Below, one piece after another: positions 16,343 to 25,187 of a DNA stretch of 64,000 nt. The notes under the pieces were generated by a model, which saw only the letters and a program-made list of their open reading frames with translations, was not told the origin of the DNA and ran no database searches. Numbering within the stretch: position 1 is the stretch's first letter; each line of letters opens with the position of its first letter. Source of the DNA: Pararheinheimera marina (GTDB lineage: Bacteria > Pseudomonadota > Gammaproteobacteria > Enterobacterales > Alteromonadaceae); the NCBI RefSeq assembly GCF_042654345.1, contig NZ_JBHSGB010000005.1, forward strand, positions 186,001-250,000, written 5' to 3'. The translations under genes were made by a program, and so were the position numbers.

Positions 16343-17256
16343 GTATTTGTATCTTCAGTCATGGCCGCTGCCTGCAGTACGACGTCGGCCATGACCACCC
16401 CGAATCTGCATCACGCTTGCACGCAGTGCAGGACCAGCTGCTCAGTTCCGGCCTGGCCTATGTGGTGGAACAACGGGATAGCCAAGAAGCCAGCCGCGAT
16501 GAGCTGGCATTGGCGCATGACCCCGCCTATGTCAACTCCTTATTTGAACGGGTGCCATCACAAGGCCATATCTGGCTGGATGACGACACTCAGTTGAACG
16601 CAAAAATGCTGCGGGCCGCGCTCTATTCGGCCGGTTGTGGGATCAGCGCCATTGACTACCTGATGCAAGGGGTCGAGCGCAAAGCCTTTTGCCTGGTACG
16701 CCCGCCGGGCCACCACGCCGAGCGCGCTGCCGCCAAAGGCTTTTGCTTGTTTAATAACATCGCGATAGCGGCGGCTTATGCGCTGCAGCACTATGGCATC
16801 CAGCGTATTCTGATTGTTGATTTTGATGTGCACCATGGCAACGGTACTGAAGATATCTTCCAGCATGAGCCCAGAGTGCGGTTTTTTTCATCCTTTCAGC
16901 ACCCCTATTACCCCTACACAGACCCGGTCAGCACCAGCGCCTCTGTGGTGAAAATGCCACTGGACGCCGGTACCACGGGCGCCCAGTACCGCCAGCGCTG
17001 GCTGGACGAATGGTTACCGCTGATGCAGCAGTTTCAACCTGAACTGGTGCTGGTCTCCGCTGGCTTTGACGCTCATATGGACGATGAAATGGGCCAGATG
17101 AAACTGACCGATCTGGATTACTTCTGGCTCGGTCAGCAGCTGGCGCAGTTAGCGGCCCAGTACAGTCAGGGCCGGGTGCTGTCGATGCTCGAAGGCGGTT
17201 ATGAGCACAGCCCGCTGGCCCGCTCTGTGGTGCAGTATTTAAAGGGCCAGCTTTAA
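16339..17256 (+). CDS. Histone-deacetylase-superfamily amidohydrolase
   Basis: A 305-residue zinc-dependent deacetylase of the HDAC/acetoin-utilisation/acetylpolyamine amidohydrolase family. The His-His dyad is in RPPGHHAERAAAKGFC. Zinc ligands are in VDFDVHHGNGTEDIF (Asp and His) and SAGFDAH (Asp). A C-terminal GRVLSMLEGGY motif completes the family pattern. The start overlaps the previous stop as ATGA, so it is translationally coupled to the GNAT-fusion gene. The pairing suggests an acetylation/deacetylation unit, but polyamine deacetylation is also possible. Confidence 0.9.
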   Translation: MSICIFSHGRCLQYDVGHDHPESASRLHAVQDQLLSSGLAYVVEQRDSQEASRDELALAHDPAYVNSLFERVPSQGHIWLDDDTQLNAKMLRAALYSAGCGISAIDYLMQGVERKAFCLVRPPGHHAERAAAKGFCLFNNIAIAAAYALQHYGIQRILIVDFDVHHGNGTEDIFQHEPRVRFFSSFQHPYYPYTDPVSTSASVVKMPLDAGTTGAQYRQRWLDEWLPLMQQFQPELVLVSAGFDAHMDDEMGQMKLTDLDYFWLGQQLAQLAAQYSQGRVLSMLEGGYEHSPLARSVVQYLKGQL

Positions 17257-17362
17257 TCGCAAAGCGGGCTCCAATCTTTATACAATCTTTACAGCAAAGG
17301 TCGGTCAGATTTTATAAGCTATTCTCAGCATTCAATTTTCTGTTGGGCCATTTAGAGCTTTT

Positions 17363-18850
17363 ATGTCTGTCCCCTCGTTGACGCTTGCATCCCCGCTCAA
17401 GGGCACAGGCTATCAGATGATTTGTAAAGTGCTTGGGCATTTGCTGCTGATCTTGTCCTGCGTGCAGCTGGCGGCCACTGCCGTCGCCGTGATTTTCCGC
17501 GAACCTGTGTTTTGGGTCTTCCTGGGCTGCGCTTTTTTTACCTTGTGTTGTGGCTACCTGCTTAAATACAAAGGGCGTAACGCCCACCAAATTAAAAACC
17601 GCCAGCTGTTTCTATTGACCACCTTAAGCTGGCTGTCACTTTGTCTGTTTTCGGCTTTGCCACTTTACCTGCTGGTGCCAGGCTGCACTCTGACCGATGC
17701 AGTATTTGAAACAGTCTCTGCCGTCACAACCACCGGCTCTACCGTGTTTTCCGGCCTGGATACTATGCCCAAAGCCGTTTTGTTCTGGCGGGCAGTGCTG
17801 AACTGGATGGGTGGCATTGGGATTATCGTGATGGCCATTGCCATTTTACCGGCGTTAAAAATTGGCGGTATGCGGCTGTTTAAAACCGAAAACTCCGACA
17901 CCTCAGATAAAATACTGCCACGCAGCTCCTCCTTGTCCGCCGCCATCGGCCTGGTCTACCTGTTTTTGACGGTGCTGACCGGCAGCAGCTATTACCTGGC
18001 GGGCATGGCGGGCTTTGATGCACTGACCCACGCCATGACCACAGTCGCCACCGGCGGTTTCGCCAATTACGATGCCTCCTTTGGGGTCTACAAAGACAAA
18101 CCTCTGGTGCTTTGGCTTAGCAGTCTGTTTATGCTGCTGGCGGCACTGCCCTTTGTGCTCTTTGTCAGCTGGTTTAAAGGTGACCGTCATGCCATTTGGC
18201 GTGACCCTCAGGTGCGGGTGTTTTTGCTGCTGGTGTTCAGCTGCGCTTTGGTCCTGACCTGTTACCAGGTCTGGCATAACCAGCGCGGCTGGTTTGAAGC
18301 CGCTACCCACAGTGTATTTAACGTGGTGTCAGTGATCACGACCTGTGGCTATGCGTCGGAGGACTACACGCTGTGGGGCAATATGGCCATCATGCTGTTT
18401 TTTTACCTGACCTTTGCCGGTGCCTGCTCTGGCTCTACCTCGGGGGGCCTGAAAATTTTCCGTATTCAGCTCTGTGCGCTGCTGCTGTTTAAACAGCTGA
18501 AACTGCTGGTGCACCCCAAAGCCGTCTGGCACCCGACCTATGGAGGCCGTCGCATCGACGATCAGTTACTGGGCAATGTGTTGTCGTTTTGTTTTGTTTA
18601 TTTCGCCACTATAGGCTTTATTGCGATGATGCTGGCCTTTTCGGAGCTGGACCTGGTGACCGCAGTCACAGGCGCTGCCACGGCGGTGGCCAATGTCGGC
18701 CCAGGGCTAGGCAACATCATTGGCCCGGCCGGTAACTTCTCCAGCCTGCCGGATGCAGCCAAATGGTGGTTAAGTCTTGGCATGTTATTAGGACGACTGG
18801 AAATTATGACCCTGCTTATTCTGTTTACCCCTGCGTACTGGCGGTACTGA
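17363..18850 (+). CDS. trkH: TrkH-family potassium uptake protein
   Basis: The membrane channel subunit of a Trk-type K+ uptake system, 495 residues with four M1-P-M2-type repeats. Selectivity-filter-like glycines are in VTTTGSTVFSGL, TVATGGFANYD, VITTCGYASEDY and AVANVGPGLGNIIGPAG. Near the fourth filter region a Gly-rich SGSTSGGLKIFR segment matches the TrkH intramembrane loop region. A partner NAD-binding TrkA is not present here. The start at 17363 has a weak ribosome-binding site; an internal ATG at 17417-17420 would trim the leader. It overlaps the downstream sensor-kinase gene by one base. Confidence 0.92.
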   Translation: MSVPSLTLASPLKGTGYQMICKVLGHLLLILSCVQLAATAVAVIFREPVFWVFLGCAFFTLCCGYLLKYKGRNAHQIKNRQLFLLTTLSWLSLCLFSALPLYLLVPGCTLTDAVFETVSAVTTTGSTVFSGLDTMPKAVLFWRAVLNWMGGIGIIVMAIAILPALKIGGMRLFKTENSDTSDKILPRSSSLSAAIGLVYLFLTVLTGSSYYLAGMAGFDALTHAMTTVATGGFANYDASFGVYKDKPLVLWLSSLFMLLAALPFVLFVSWFKGDRHAIWRDPQVRVFLLLVFSCALVLTCYQVWHNQRGWFEAATHSVFNVVSVITTCGYASEDYTLWGNMAIMLFFYLTFAGACSGSTSGGLKIFRIQLCALLLFKQLKLLVHPKAVWHPTYGGRRIDDQLLGNVLSFCFVYFATIGFIAMMLAFSELDLVTAVTGAATAVANVGPGLGNIIGPAGNFSSLPDAAKWWLSLGMLLGRLEIMTLLILFTPAYWRY

Positions 18851-19839
18851 TGCGTTTTGCTTTCTGGATCTGGACGCTTGCGCTCTGCTGCCCTGTGCTG
18901 ATTGGCGCGGTGCTAATGCCGTTTCGTTCGTCCATCAGCCCGACCGACGTCGCCATGTTGCAGCTGCTGTGGCTGGTGTATCTGGCGCAGCGCAGCGGCT
19001 ACAAACCGGCGCTGCTCAGCACCCTGATGGCGGTACTGGTGGTGAACTGGTGTTTTGTGCCGCCCTATTACACGCTGGCGGTGCATGACGCCAGTTTTGT
19101 CATCAGTTTTTTTGTGATGGCATTTTTTGGTGTGATGGTGAGCTATTGGGCCGATCAGGCCAAAGCCCGGCGACAACGGGTGCGACATCTGCGCCGGCAG
19201 GCACAAAAAGCCTCAGTGCAGGCACGTTTGGAGCAGCAAAAGGCTATGCTGCTGCGATCCTTGTCGCACGATTTACGCACCCCGCTCGCCACCATTATGG
19301 GCGCCTCCAGTATGCTGGCTGACGATGAACTGCCATTAAGCCCACAGCAGCGTCAGCAGCAGGCGCAAAATATTTATCAGCAAAGTCTCTTACTCAGCCA
19401 ACACTTCGAGAAAGTATTAGAGCTGTCGAAAACCCAGCTGACCGGCTCGCTTTCGGTAAGCAGTTTCAGCTCGGACGATTTAGTGGCGGCAGCCCTGGCC
19501 CGCCGCGGCGAGGACTTAACCGCGCTAGCGGCTCAGCTGCAGCTCTCTGGTGTGCTGGAGCTGACGGGGGATATGGAGCTTTTGGAGATCTTGCTGGCGA
19601 ATTTGCTGGAAAACGCCTGGAAGTACGGACAAACGCCCTTTGTATTGCAGTTCCAGTTGCTGAACCAAAGTTATCAGCTGACGCTTAGCAATGCCGTCGC
19701 CGTCAGAACGCAGCAAGCCGATAGCGGCTATAACTTGGGGCTGGCCATTTGTCAGAGTATTGCACGCCTGCACAAAGGGCAGTTTGAGTTTCAGCTGGAC
19801 GGTGAGCAGGCTGTAGCTCAGCTGGAGTGGCCACGATGA
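18850..19839 (+). CDS. KdpD-like membrane sensor histidine kinase, short form
   Basis: A 329-residue sensor kinase. The N-terminal 100 residues hold about four hydrophobic segments resembling the DUF4118 membrane domain of KdpD. A HisKA domain follows with the phospho-accepting His at about residue 140 (SLSHDLRTPLATIMGAS), then an HATPase domain (LLANLLENAWKYG, YNLGLAICQSI). The cytoplasmic KdpD and universal-stress domains of full KdpD are absent. I chose the ATG at 18850 because it overlaps the trkH stop as TGATG and puts the first TM at the start. Coupling to trkH suggests K+ homeostasis control. Confidence 0.86.
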   Translation: MRFAFWIWTLALCCPVLIGAVLMPFRSSISPTDVAMLQLLWLVYLAQRSGYKPALLSTLMAVLVVNWCFVPPYYTLAVHDASFVISFFVMAFFGVMVSYWADQAKARRQRVRHLRRQAQKASVQARLEQQKAMLLRSLSHDLRTPLATIMGASSMLADDELPLSPQQRQQQAQNIYQQSLLLSQHFEKVLELSKTQLTGSLSVSSFSSDDLVAAALARRGEDLTALAAQLQLSGVLELTGDMELLEILLANLLENAWKYGQTPFVLQFQLLNQSYQLTLSNAVAVRTQQADSGYNLGLAICQSIARLHKGQFEFQLDGEQAVAQLEWPR

Positions 19840-20510
19840 ACACACAAATCCTGCTGCTGGAAGATGACAGCGCCTTACAAAGTTTTTTACAGACGCTGCT
19901 GGAAAGCCAGGGTTATCAGGTCGAAGTGCAGGCCTATGGCCAGAAGGGTTTGCAGTGGCTGGGCCAGCATCACTGCGATTTATTGCTGCTGGACTTAGGG
20001 CTGGCCGACATGGATGGCATTGCGGTATTGCAGCAATTGCGCAGTTGGTCTGATCTGCCGGTCATCGTCATTTCCGCGCGAGGCAAAGAGCAGGATAAAG
20101 TCAAAGCGCTGGATTTAGGTGCCAATGACTACGTGACCAAACCCTTTAGTTCCGCCGAGTTACTGGCGCGTATTCGCGCTTCGCTGCGGGTGCCGAGGGG
20201 CCAGAGTCAGCAGTTTCAGTTTGGAGACATAGTACTGGACCCGGTGCAGCATCAGGTCAGCAGAGCCGGTACGGCCGTGCATCTGACCAAAACCGAATAC
20301 GAGCTGCTGCTGATGCTGTGCCGTCATGCCAATCAGGCGCTGACCCATAACCAGATCCTGAAACATGTCTGGGGGGAAACCTATCAGGACAGGCCCGAGT
20401 ATGTGCGGGTGCATATGGCGCAGCTGCGGCAAAAACTGGAACAGCAACCGGCCACACCACGTTTCCTGCGAACCGAAGCCGGTGTCGGTTACCGGCTTTG
20501 TATTGACTAG
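19836..20510 (+). CDS. OmpR/KdpE-family response regulator
   Basis: A 225-residue-class two-domain regulator. The receiver domain has the acidic pocket in LLEDD, the phospho-acceptor Asp at about residue 53 (LLLLDLGLADMDG) and the conserved Lys in DYVTKPFSSAELLARI. The C-terminal winged helix ends in YVRVHMAQLRQKLE and TEAGVGYRL, as in KdpE. The ATG at 19836 overlaps the kinase stop (ATGA) and is preferred over 19827. The three genes trkH-sensor-regulator form one coupled unit, and the regulator probably controls K+ uptake genes, including its own operon. Confidence 0.9.
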   Translation: MNTQILLLEDDSALQSFLQTLLESQGYQVEVQAYGQKGLQWLGQHHCDLLLLDLGLADMDGIAVLQQLRSWSDLPVIVISARGKEQDKVKALDLGANDYVTKPFSSAELLARIRASLRVPRGQSQQFQFGDIVLDPVQHQVSRAGTAVHLTKTEYELLLMLCRHANQALTHNQILKHVWGETYQDRPEYVRVHMAQLRQKLEQQPATPRFLRTEAGVGYRLCID

Positions 20511-20571
20511 CTCACGCGCTCTGCTGCAAGCCACAGAAAACTCAGATCATCCAAACACACACCGCAGAAAA

Positions 20572-20596
20572 TAAAAAACCGGAGTAAAACTCCGGC
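20572..20596 (-). terminator. Intrinsic terminator of gyrA
   Basis: Stem CCGGAGT (20579-20585) with ACTCCGG (20589-20595) and a three-base loop. On the minus strand it is followed by six T. It also faces the end of the response-regulator gene, where CTCTTTTA gives a weaker tail. Confidence 0.85.
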
Positions 20597-20619
20597 TCTT
20601 TTATCGGGCTGAGTCGATA

Positions 20620-23274
20620 TTACTCGTCGTCAGCTGGCACGTCATCTGCGTCTGACTCCGCATCAGCCGCATCATCGGCATCGACCACCAGCGCTGCAGC
20701 TTCTGCGCGCGCTTCGGCTTCCGCGGCTTCCAGCTCTTCCTGATCCTGAATTTCGTCAATGCGCTGTACGCCCACGACTTTTTCACCTTCGATGGTACGG
20801 ATCAAGATAACACCAGCGGTGTTACGGCCAACCAGAGACACTTCTTTCACCCTGGTACGTACCAGCGTGCCTTTGTCTGAAATCAGCATGATTTCATCCA
20901 GCGCACTCACCTGCACAGCGCCAACGACGGCGCCGTTCCGCTCAGAGACTTTGATCGACACCACACCTTGGGTGGCGCGGCTCTTCTGCGGGTACTGGTC
21001 CAGCGGCGTGCGTTTACCATAACCGTTTTCGGTAACGGTCAGAATGGCACCTTCGGCTTTAGGCACAATCAGGGAGACCACTGAACCACCTTCGCGCAGA
21101 CGGATACCACGCACACCTGTGGCGGTGCGGCCCATACCACGCACTTGTTCTTCGTGGAAACGCACCACTTTACCGTCGTCCGAGAACAGCATGATCTGGC
21201 TGTTGCCGTCGGTGATATCCACACCAATCAGCTGGTCGCCTTCGTTCAGGTTCACCGCAATAATGCCGTTTGAACGTGGACGCGAGTATTCAGTCAGGGC
21301 GGTTTTCTTCACGGTACCGTTGGCGGTTGCCATAAACACATACTTGCCTTCTTCGTATTCACGAACTGGCAGAATAGCGGTAATACGCTCGTTTTCTTCC
21401 AGCGGCAGCAGGTTCACAATAGGCTTACCACGGGCCTGACGCGATGCCAGCGGCAGCTGGTACACCTTCAGCCAGTACAGACGGCCACGGTCAGAGAAAC
21501 ACAGAATGGTGTCATGAGTGGACGCAATCAGCAGCTGATCAACGAAATCTTCGTCTTTCACTGTCGTCGCGGCTTTACCACGGCCACCACGGCGCTGCGC
21601 TTCATAGTCAGACAACGCCTGGTACTTGGCATAACCCAAGTGAGACAAGGTCACCACCACGTCTTCTTCGGCAATCAAGTCTTCCATATTGATATCCAGC
21701 GCATCGGCCTGAATATCAGTGCGGCGGGCATCGCCGTATTGAGCTTTCGCCGCTTCCAGCTCTTCGCAGATCACTTCCATCAGACGCTCAGCGCTTGACA
21801 GGATATGCAGTAACTCTGCAATCAAGGCCAGCAGCTCTTTGTACTCGTCGAGGATTTTTTCGTGCTCAAGACCGGTCAGTTTGTGTAGACGTAAATCCAG
21901 AATGGCCTGGGCCTGCTGTTCGGTCAGGTAGTAATAGCCATCACGAATACCAAAGTGCTCTTCCAGCCACTCTGGGCGGGCCGCGCTCTCACCGGCACGT
22001 TCCAGCATTTCCTGCACATTGCCCAGCACCCAACCGCGGGCGACTAAGCCTGCTTTGGCGTCAGCCGGACTGGCTGAAGTTTTGATCAGCTCAATAATCT
22101 CGTCGATATTCGACAGCGCAATCGCCAGACCTTCCAGGATATGGGCACGGTCACGGGCTTTACGCAGGTCGTACACTGTGCGACGTGTCACCACTTCACG
22201 GCGGTGCAGTACGAAACATTCCAGAATTTCTTTTAAGCCCAGCAGCTTCGGCTGGCCCTGGTCCAGCGCCACCATATTGATACCAAACACGGTTTGCATT
22301 TGGGTATTGGTATACAAATGGTTCAGCAGTACATCGCTGGATTCGCCACGTTTGACTTCAATGACGATACGCATACCGTCTTTGTCCGACTCGTCCCGCA
22401 GTGCACTGATACCTTCAATGCGTTTTTCTTTCACCAGCTCGGCGATTTTTTCAATCAGACGGGCTTTGTTTACCTGGTACGGAATTTCGGTGACGATAAT
22501 AGACTCACGGCCGGTTTTGTCATCGGTTTCAACGTGAGTTTTGGCACGGATATACACCTTGCCACGACCAGTCCGGTAGGCTTCTTCAATACCACGGCGG
22601 CCATTGATAATAGCGGCGGTCGGGAAATCCGGCCCCGGAATGTGTTCCATCAGCTCGGGAATGGTGATGTCCGGGTTGGCGATAATCGCCAGACAGGCAT
22701 TGATGACTTCCGTAATGTTGTGTGGCGGAATATTGGTCGCCATACCGACGGCAATACCGCTGGAACCGTTGATCAGTAAGTTCGGGATCTTGGTCGGCAG
22801 TACCGCAGGAATTTGTTCGGTGCCGTCGTAGTTCGGTACGAAATCAACGGTTTCTTTATCCAAATCAGCCAGCAATTCCTGGGTGATCTTGGCCATCCGC
22901 ACTTCGGTATAACGCATGGCTGCTGCGGAGTCACCGTCCACCGAACCGAAGTTACCCTGACCATCCACCAGCATATACCGCAGTGAAAACGGCTGAGCCA
23001 TCCGGACTATGGTGTCATACACGGCGCTGTCGCCATGCGGGTGGTATTTACCTATGACGTCACCAACCACACGGGCCGATTTTTTATAGGCTTTGTTCCA
23101 GTCGTTACCCAGCTCCTTCATCGCGAACAACACGCGACGGTGCACCGGCTTTAAGCCATCACGCACATCAGGCAAGGCCCGCCCTACGATTACGCTCATC
23201 GCGTAGTCGAGGTAAGAATTCTTTAATTCCTCTTCAATATTAATGGGAACAATTTCTTTGGCCAAGTTAGTCAT
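20620..23274 (-). CDS. gyrA: DNA gyrase subunit A
   Basis: Type IIA topoisomerase subunit of 884 residues that breaks and rejoins DNA in the A2B2 gyrase, introducing negative supercoils. The catalytic Tyr122 is in AAAMRYTEVRM. The GyrA box QRRGGRG, unique to gyrase, starts the C-terminal beta-pinwheel, and the protein ends in an Asp/Glu/Ala-rich acidic tail. The quinolone-resistance region is GKYHPHGDSAVYDTIVRM with Ser83 and Asp87, the susceptible-type residues. Length and motifs match gammaproteobacterial GyrA (E. coli 875 residues). It is transcribed divergently from ubiG, the usual gamma-proteobacterial arrangement. Confidence 0.98.
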   Translation of the reverse strand: MTNLAKEIVPINIEEELKNSYLDYAMSVIVGRALPDVRDGLKPVHRRVLFAMKELGNDWNKAYKKSARVVGDVIGKYHPHGDSAVYDTIVRMAQPFSLRYMLVDGQGNFGSVDGDSAAAMRYTEVRMAKITQELLADLDKETVDFVPNYDGTEQIPAVLPTKIPNLLINGSSGIAVGMATNIPPHNITEVINACLAIIANPDITIPELMEHIPGPDFPTAAIINGRRGIEEAYRTGRGKVYIRAKTHVETDDKTGRESIIVTEIPYQVNKARLIEKIAELVKEKRIEGISALRDESDKDGMRIVIEVKRGESSDVLLNHLYTNTQMQTVFGINMVALDQGQPKLLGLKEILECFVLHRREVVTRRTVYDLRKARDRAHILEGLAIALSNIDEIIELIKTSASPADAKAGLVARGWVLGNVQEMLERAGESAARPEWLEEHFGIRDGYYYLTEQQAQAILDLRLHKLTGLEHEKILDEYKELLALIAELLHILSSAERLMEVICEELEAAKAQYGDARRTDIQADALDINMEDLIAEEDVVVTLSHLGYAKYQALSDYEAQRRGGRGKAATTVKDEDFVDQLLIASTHDTILCFSDRGRLYWLKVYQLPLASRQARGKPIVNLLPLEENERITAILPVREYEEGKYVFMATANGTVKKTALTEYSRPRSNGIIAVNLNEGDQLIGVDITDGNSQIMLFSDDGKVVRFHEEQVRGMGRTATGVRGIRLREGGSVVSLIVPKAEGAILTVTENGYGKRTPLDQYPQKSRATQGVVSIKVSERNGAVVGAVQVSALDEIMLISDKGTLVRTRVKEVSLVGRNTAGVILIRTIEGEKVVGVQRIDEIQDQEELEAAEAEARAEAAALVVDADDAADAESDADDVPADDE

Positions 23275-23463
23275 AAACAGCTTTTTTCCCTTAAATCAAT
23301 AAGATAACCTGCGTTTTTTACTGTCATAGGTCGCAGGACAAAGGCGGATTCTACCACCAGAACGAGCACCTTGCCATGGCGAACCGCTTTTGTACAGCGC
23401 GACTGACGATTGCTCAAACAGCTACAGGCTTTATAATGCCGAAAACTTTTTTCAGGACTGGTT

Positions 23464-24174
23464 ATGACTTCTGCATCTAACGTCGACTCCACCGAAATTG
23501 CCAAATTCAATGACATCGCTTCCCGTTGGTGGGACCCTCAGGGTGAGTTCAAACCACTGCATCAACTAAACCCCACCCGCCTGAGTTATATCTCTGATCA
23601 GGTGCAAGGCTTATTTGGTAAGAAAACCATTGATGTCGGCTGTGGCGGCGGCATTCTGGCCGAGTCGATGGCGCGGGCCGGTGCTGAGGTCACAGGTATT
23701 GATATGGCGGATGAAGCTTTAACTGTGGCCCGCCTGCATGCACTGGAAGCTCAGATTACCATCAGTTATCAGCAAAGTACCGCCGAAGCTTTTGCCGAAG
23801 CGCAGCCGGCGTCTTTTGATTTGGTCACCTGCATGGAAATGCTGGAACACGTACCAGACCCAGAATCGGTGATCCGTGCTTGTGCCGCGCTGGCCAAGCC
23901 AGGCGCCACCCTGGTGTTTTCCACCTTAAATAAAACCTGGAAAGCCTATGCGCTGGCCATAGTGGCAGCGGAGCGGCTGTTAAAGCTGGTGCCACAGGGC
24001 ACGCATGAATTTAACAAATTTATCCGCCCGTCTGATTTAATGCGCGCCATCGAAAACGCCGGGCTGGAACTGGTCGATGCGACCGGCTTGCATTACAACC
24101 CAATCAACCAAAGCTTTAAAACCGGTCCTGGCCTGGATGTGAACTACTTTGTGGTGGCGCGCAAGCCATGTTAA
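23464..24174 (+). CDS. ubiG: Ubiquinone biosynthesis O-methyltransferase
   Basis: SAM-dependent methyltransferase of 236 residues that performs both O-methylations in ubiquinone synthesis. It opens with the UbiG pattern EIAKFNDIASRWWDPQGEFKPLHQLNP. The SAM motif is IDVGCGGGILAESMA, followed by VTGIDMADEAL, and motif II is TCMEMLEHVPDP. The C-terminal LHYNPINQSFKTGPGLDVNYF is also typical. It is divergent from gyrA and overlaps the next phosphatase gene by 7 bases, so the two are co-transcribed. Confidence 0.97.
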   Translation: MTSASNVDSTEIAKFNDIASRWWDPQGEFKPLHQLNPTRLSYISDQVQGLFGKKTIDVGCGGGILAESMARAGAEVTGIDMADEALTVARLHALEAQITISYQQSTAEAFAEAQPASFDLVTCMEMLEHVPDPESVIRACAALAKPGATLVFSTLNKTWKAYALAIVAAERLLKLVPQGTHEFNKFIRPSDLMRAIENAGLELVDATGLHYNPINQSFKTGPGLDVNYFVVARKPC

Positions 24175-24833
24175 AGACGAACCAGGCGGTGCTGTTCGAC
24201 CTGGATGGCACCTTAGTAGATACAGCACGCGATCTTGGTGCAGCGTTAAACCATGTGCTCCAGCTGCATGGCCAACCTGTCACTCATTATGAGCAGTACC
24301 GGCCGGTCGCCTCCCATGGCGTGCGTGGTTTGCTGCAGCTGGGCTTTGGTCATTCGCTGCCGGATTACCCCTATGAGTTGCTGCGCACGCAGTTTCTGGA
24401 TCACTACCAACTGCACAACGGCGACACCAGCCTGTTATTTCCAGGCGGTGCTGAACTACTGACGTATTTACGTGAGCAGCAGATCCCCTGGGGCATTGTC
24501 ACCAACAAACCCTACCGTTTTGCTGCGCAAATCTGCCGGGCATTGCAACTGAGCGACTGCCGTATTCTGATTGGCGGCGATTCACTGCCAGTGCGAAAAC
24601 CTGATCCGATCCCACTTTGGGTGGCTGCCCATCAGCTGGGCATAGCACCAGCGGCATGCTGGTATCTGGGCGATGCAGAACGCGATATAGAAGCAGGCCG
24701 GCGGGCTGGCATGCGAACTGTATTGGCAGGCTTTGGTTATCTGGCAGACAGCGACCAACCGGAGTTATGGCAGGCCGATTGCCGAATAGACAGTTTGCTG
24801 CAACTGACAGATTTCCTTCACAAATCTGTTTGA
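24168..24833 (+). CDS. HAD phosphatase, Gph or MupP type
   Basis: A 221-residue HAD-superfamily phosphatase. Motif I is VLFDLDGTLVDTA (nucleophile Asp and acid/base Asp), motif II is IVTNKP, motif III is the KPDP region and motif IV is YLGDAERDIEAGRRAG. It would be annotated as phosphoglycolate phosphatase by similarity. The position directly after ubiG, and the VTNKPYRFAAQI and GDAERDIEAGR segments, also fit MupP, the N-acetylmuramate-6-phosphate phosphatase of peptidoglycan recycling in pseudomonads. I cannot separate the two by eye and leave the symbol blank. Confidence 0.85.
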   Translation: MLKTNQAVLFDLDGTLVDTARDLGAALNHVLQLHGQPVTHYEQYRPVASHGVRGLLQLGFGHSLPDYPYELLRTQFLDHYQLHNGDTSLLFPGGAELLTYLREQQIPWGIVTNKPYRFAAQICRALQLSDCRILIGGDSLPVRKPDPIPLWVAAHQLGIAPAACWYLGDAERDIEAGRRAGMRTVLAGFGYLADSDQPELWQADCRIDSLLQLTDFLHKSV

Positions 24834-24848
24834 TTTTTCAGCAAAATG

Positions 24849-24875
24849 GCCAGTGTCTAGACACTGGCTTTTTTT
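24849..24875 (+). terminator. Intrinsic terminator of the ubiG-phosphatase unit
   Basis: A perfect palindromic stem, GCCAGTGTC (24849-24857) with GACACTGGC (24860-24868), is followed directly by seven T (24869-24875). It lies 15 bases after the phosphatase stop codon. Confidence 0.93.
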
Positions 24876-25029
24876 CAGCCAGGTAAAAAATCGTCGATCA
24901 AATTCTGAAGTTTTTTTCTTAAGATCCCTTGCATCCTGAAGGTGGGTTTTGGTTACGCATTTTCGGCGTTAGCAACCACTAACATGCTGCTTTTTTCGCC
25001 GCCGTAAAGGGCTTGCAATCAGGGTTCAA

Positions 25030-25076
25030 CCCCTCTATCTTGTGATCCGTTCACCTGTAAACCCTAGATATTGTGT
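25030..25076 (+). promoter_or_regulatory. Tandem NrdR boxes upstream of nrdA
   Basis: ACCCTAGATATTGTGT at 25061-25076 matches the NrdR box consensus acaCwAtATaTwGtgt at 14 of 16 positions. A weaker box at 25030-25045 (CCCCTCTATCTTGTGA) matches at 11. The two start exactly 31 bases apart, three helical turns, as in characterised class Ia nrd promoters. NrdR is the ATP/dATP-sensing repressor of ribonucleotide reductase genes, so repression of nrdAB-yfaE by NrdR is strongly suggested. The rest of the 354-base leader (24834-25187) contains the terminator above and no gene. Confidence 0.82.
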
Positions 25077-25187
25077 CCCGCCGTGCGCTATCACCCCAGG
25101 ACACACATTGGGTTGAATTGATCGTTCTTTTCTTCAGAAAAAAGCGGTAGAAAAAAAGATAACAATACAGAAGGAATCTTGGCGGAA

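Noticed and set aside
20620..23274. ParC instead of GyrA
   Set aside because: The gyrase-specific GyrA box QRRGGRG, the length and the position next to ubiG all indicate GyrA.
24849..24868. A 20-base perfect palindrome as a possible operator
   Set aside because: Seven T follow directly and it lies just after a stop codon, so it is an intrinsic terminator.
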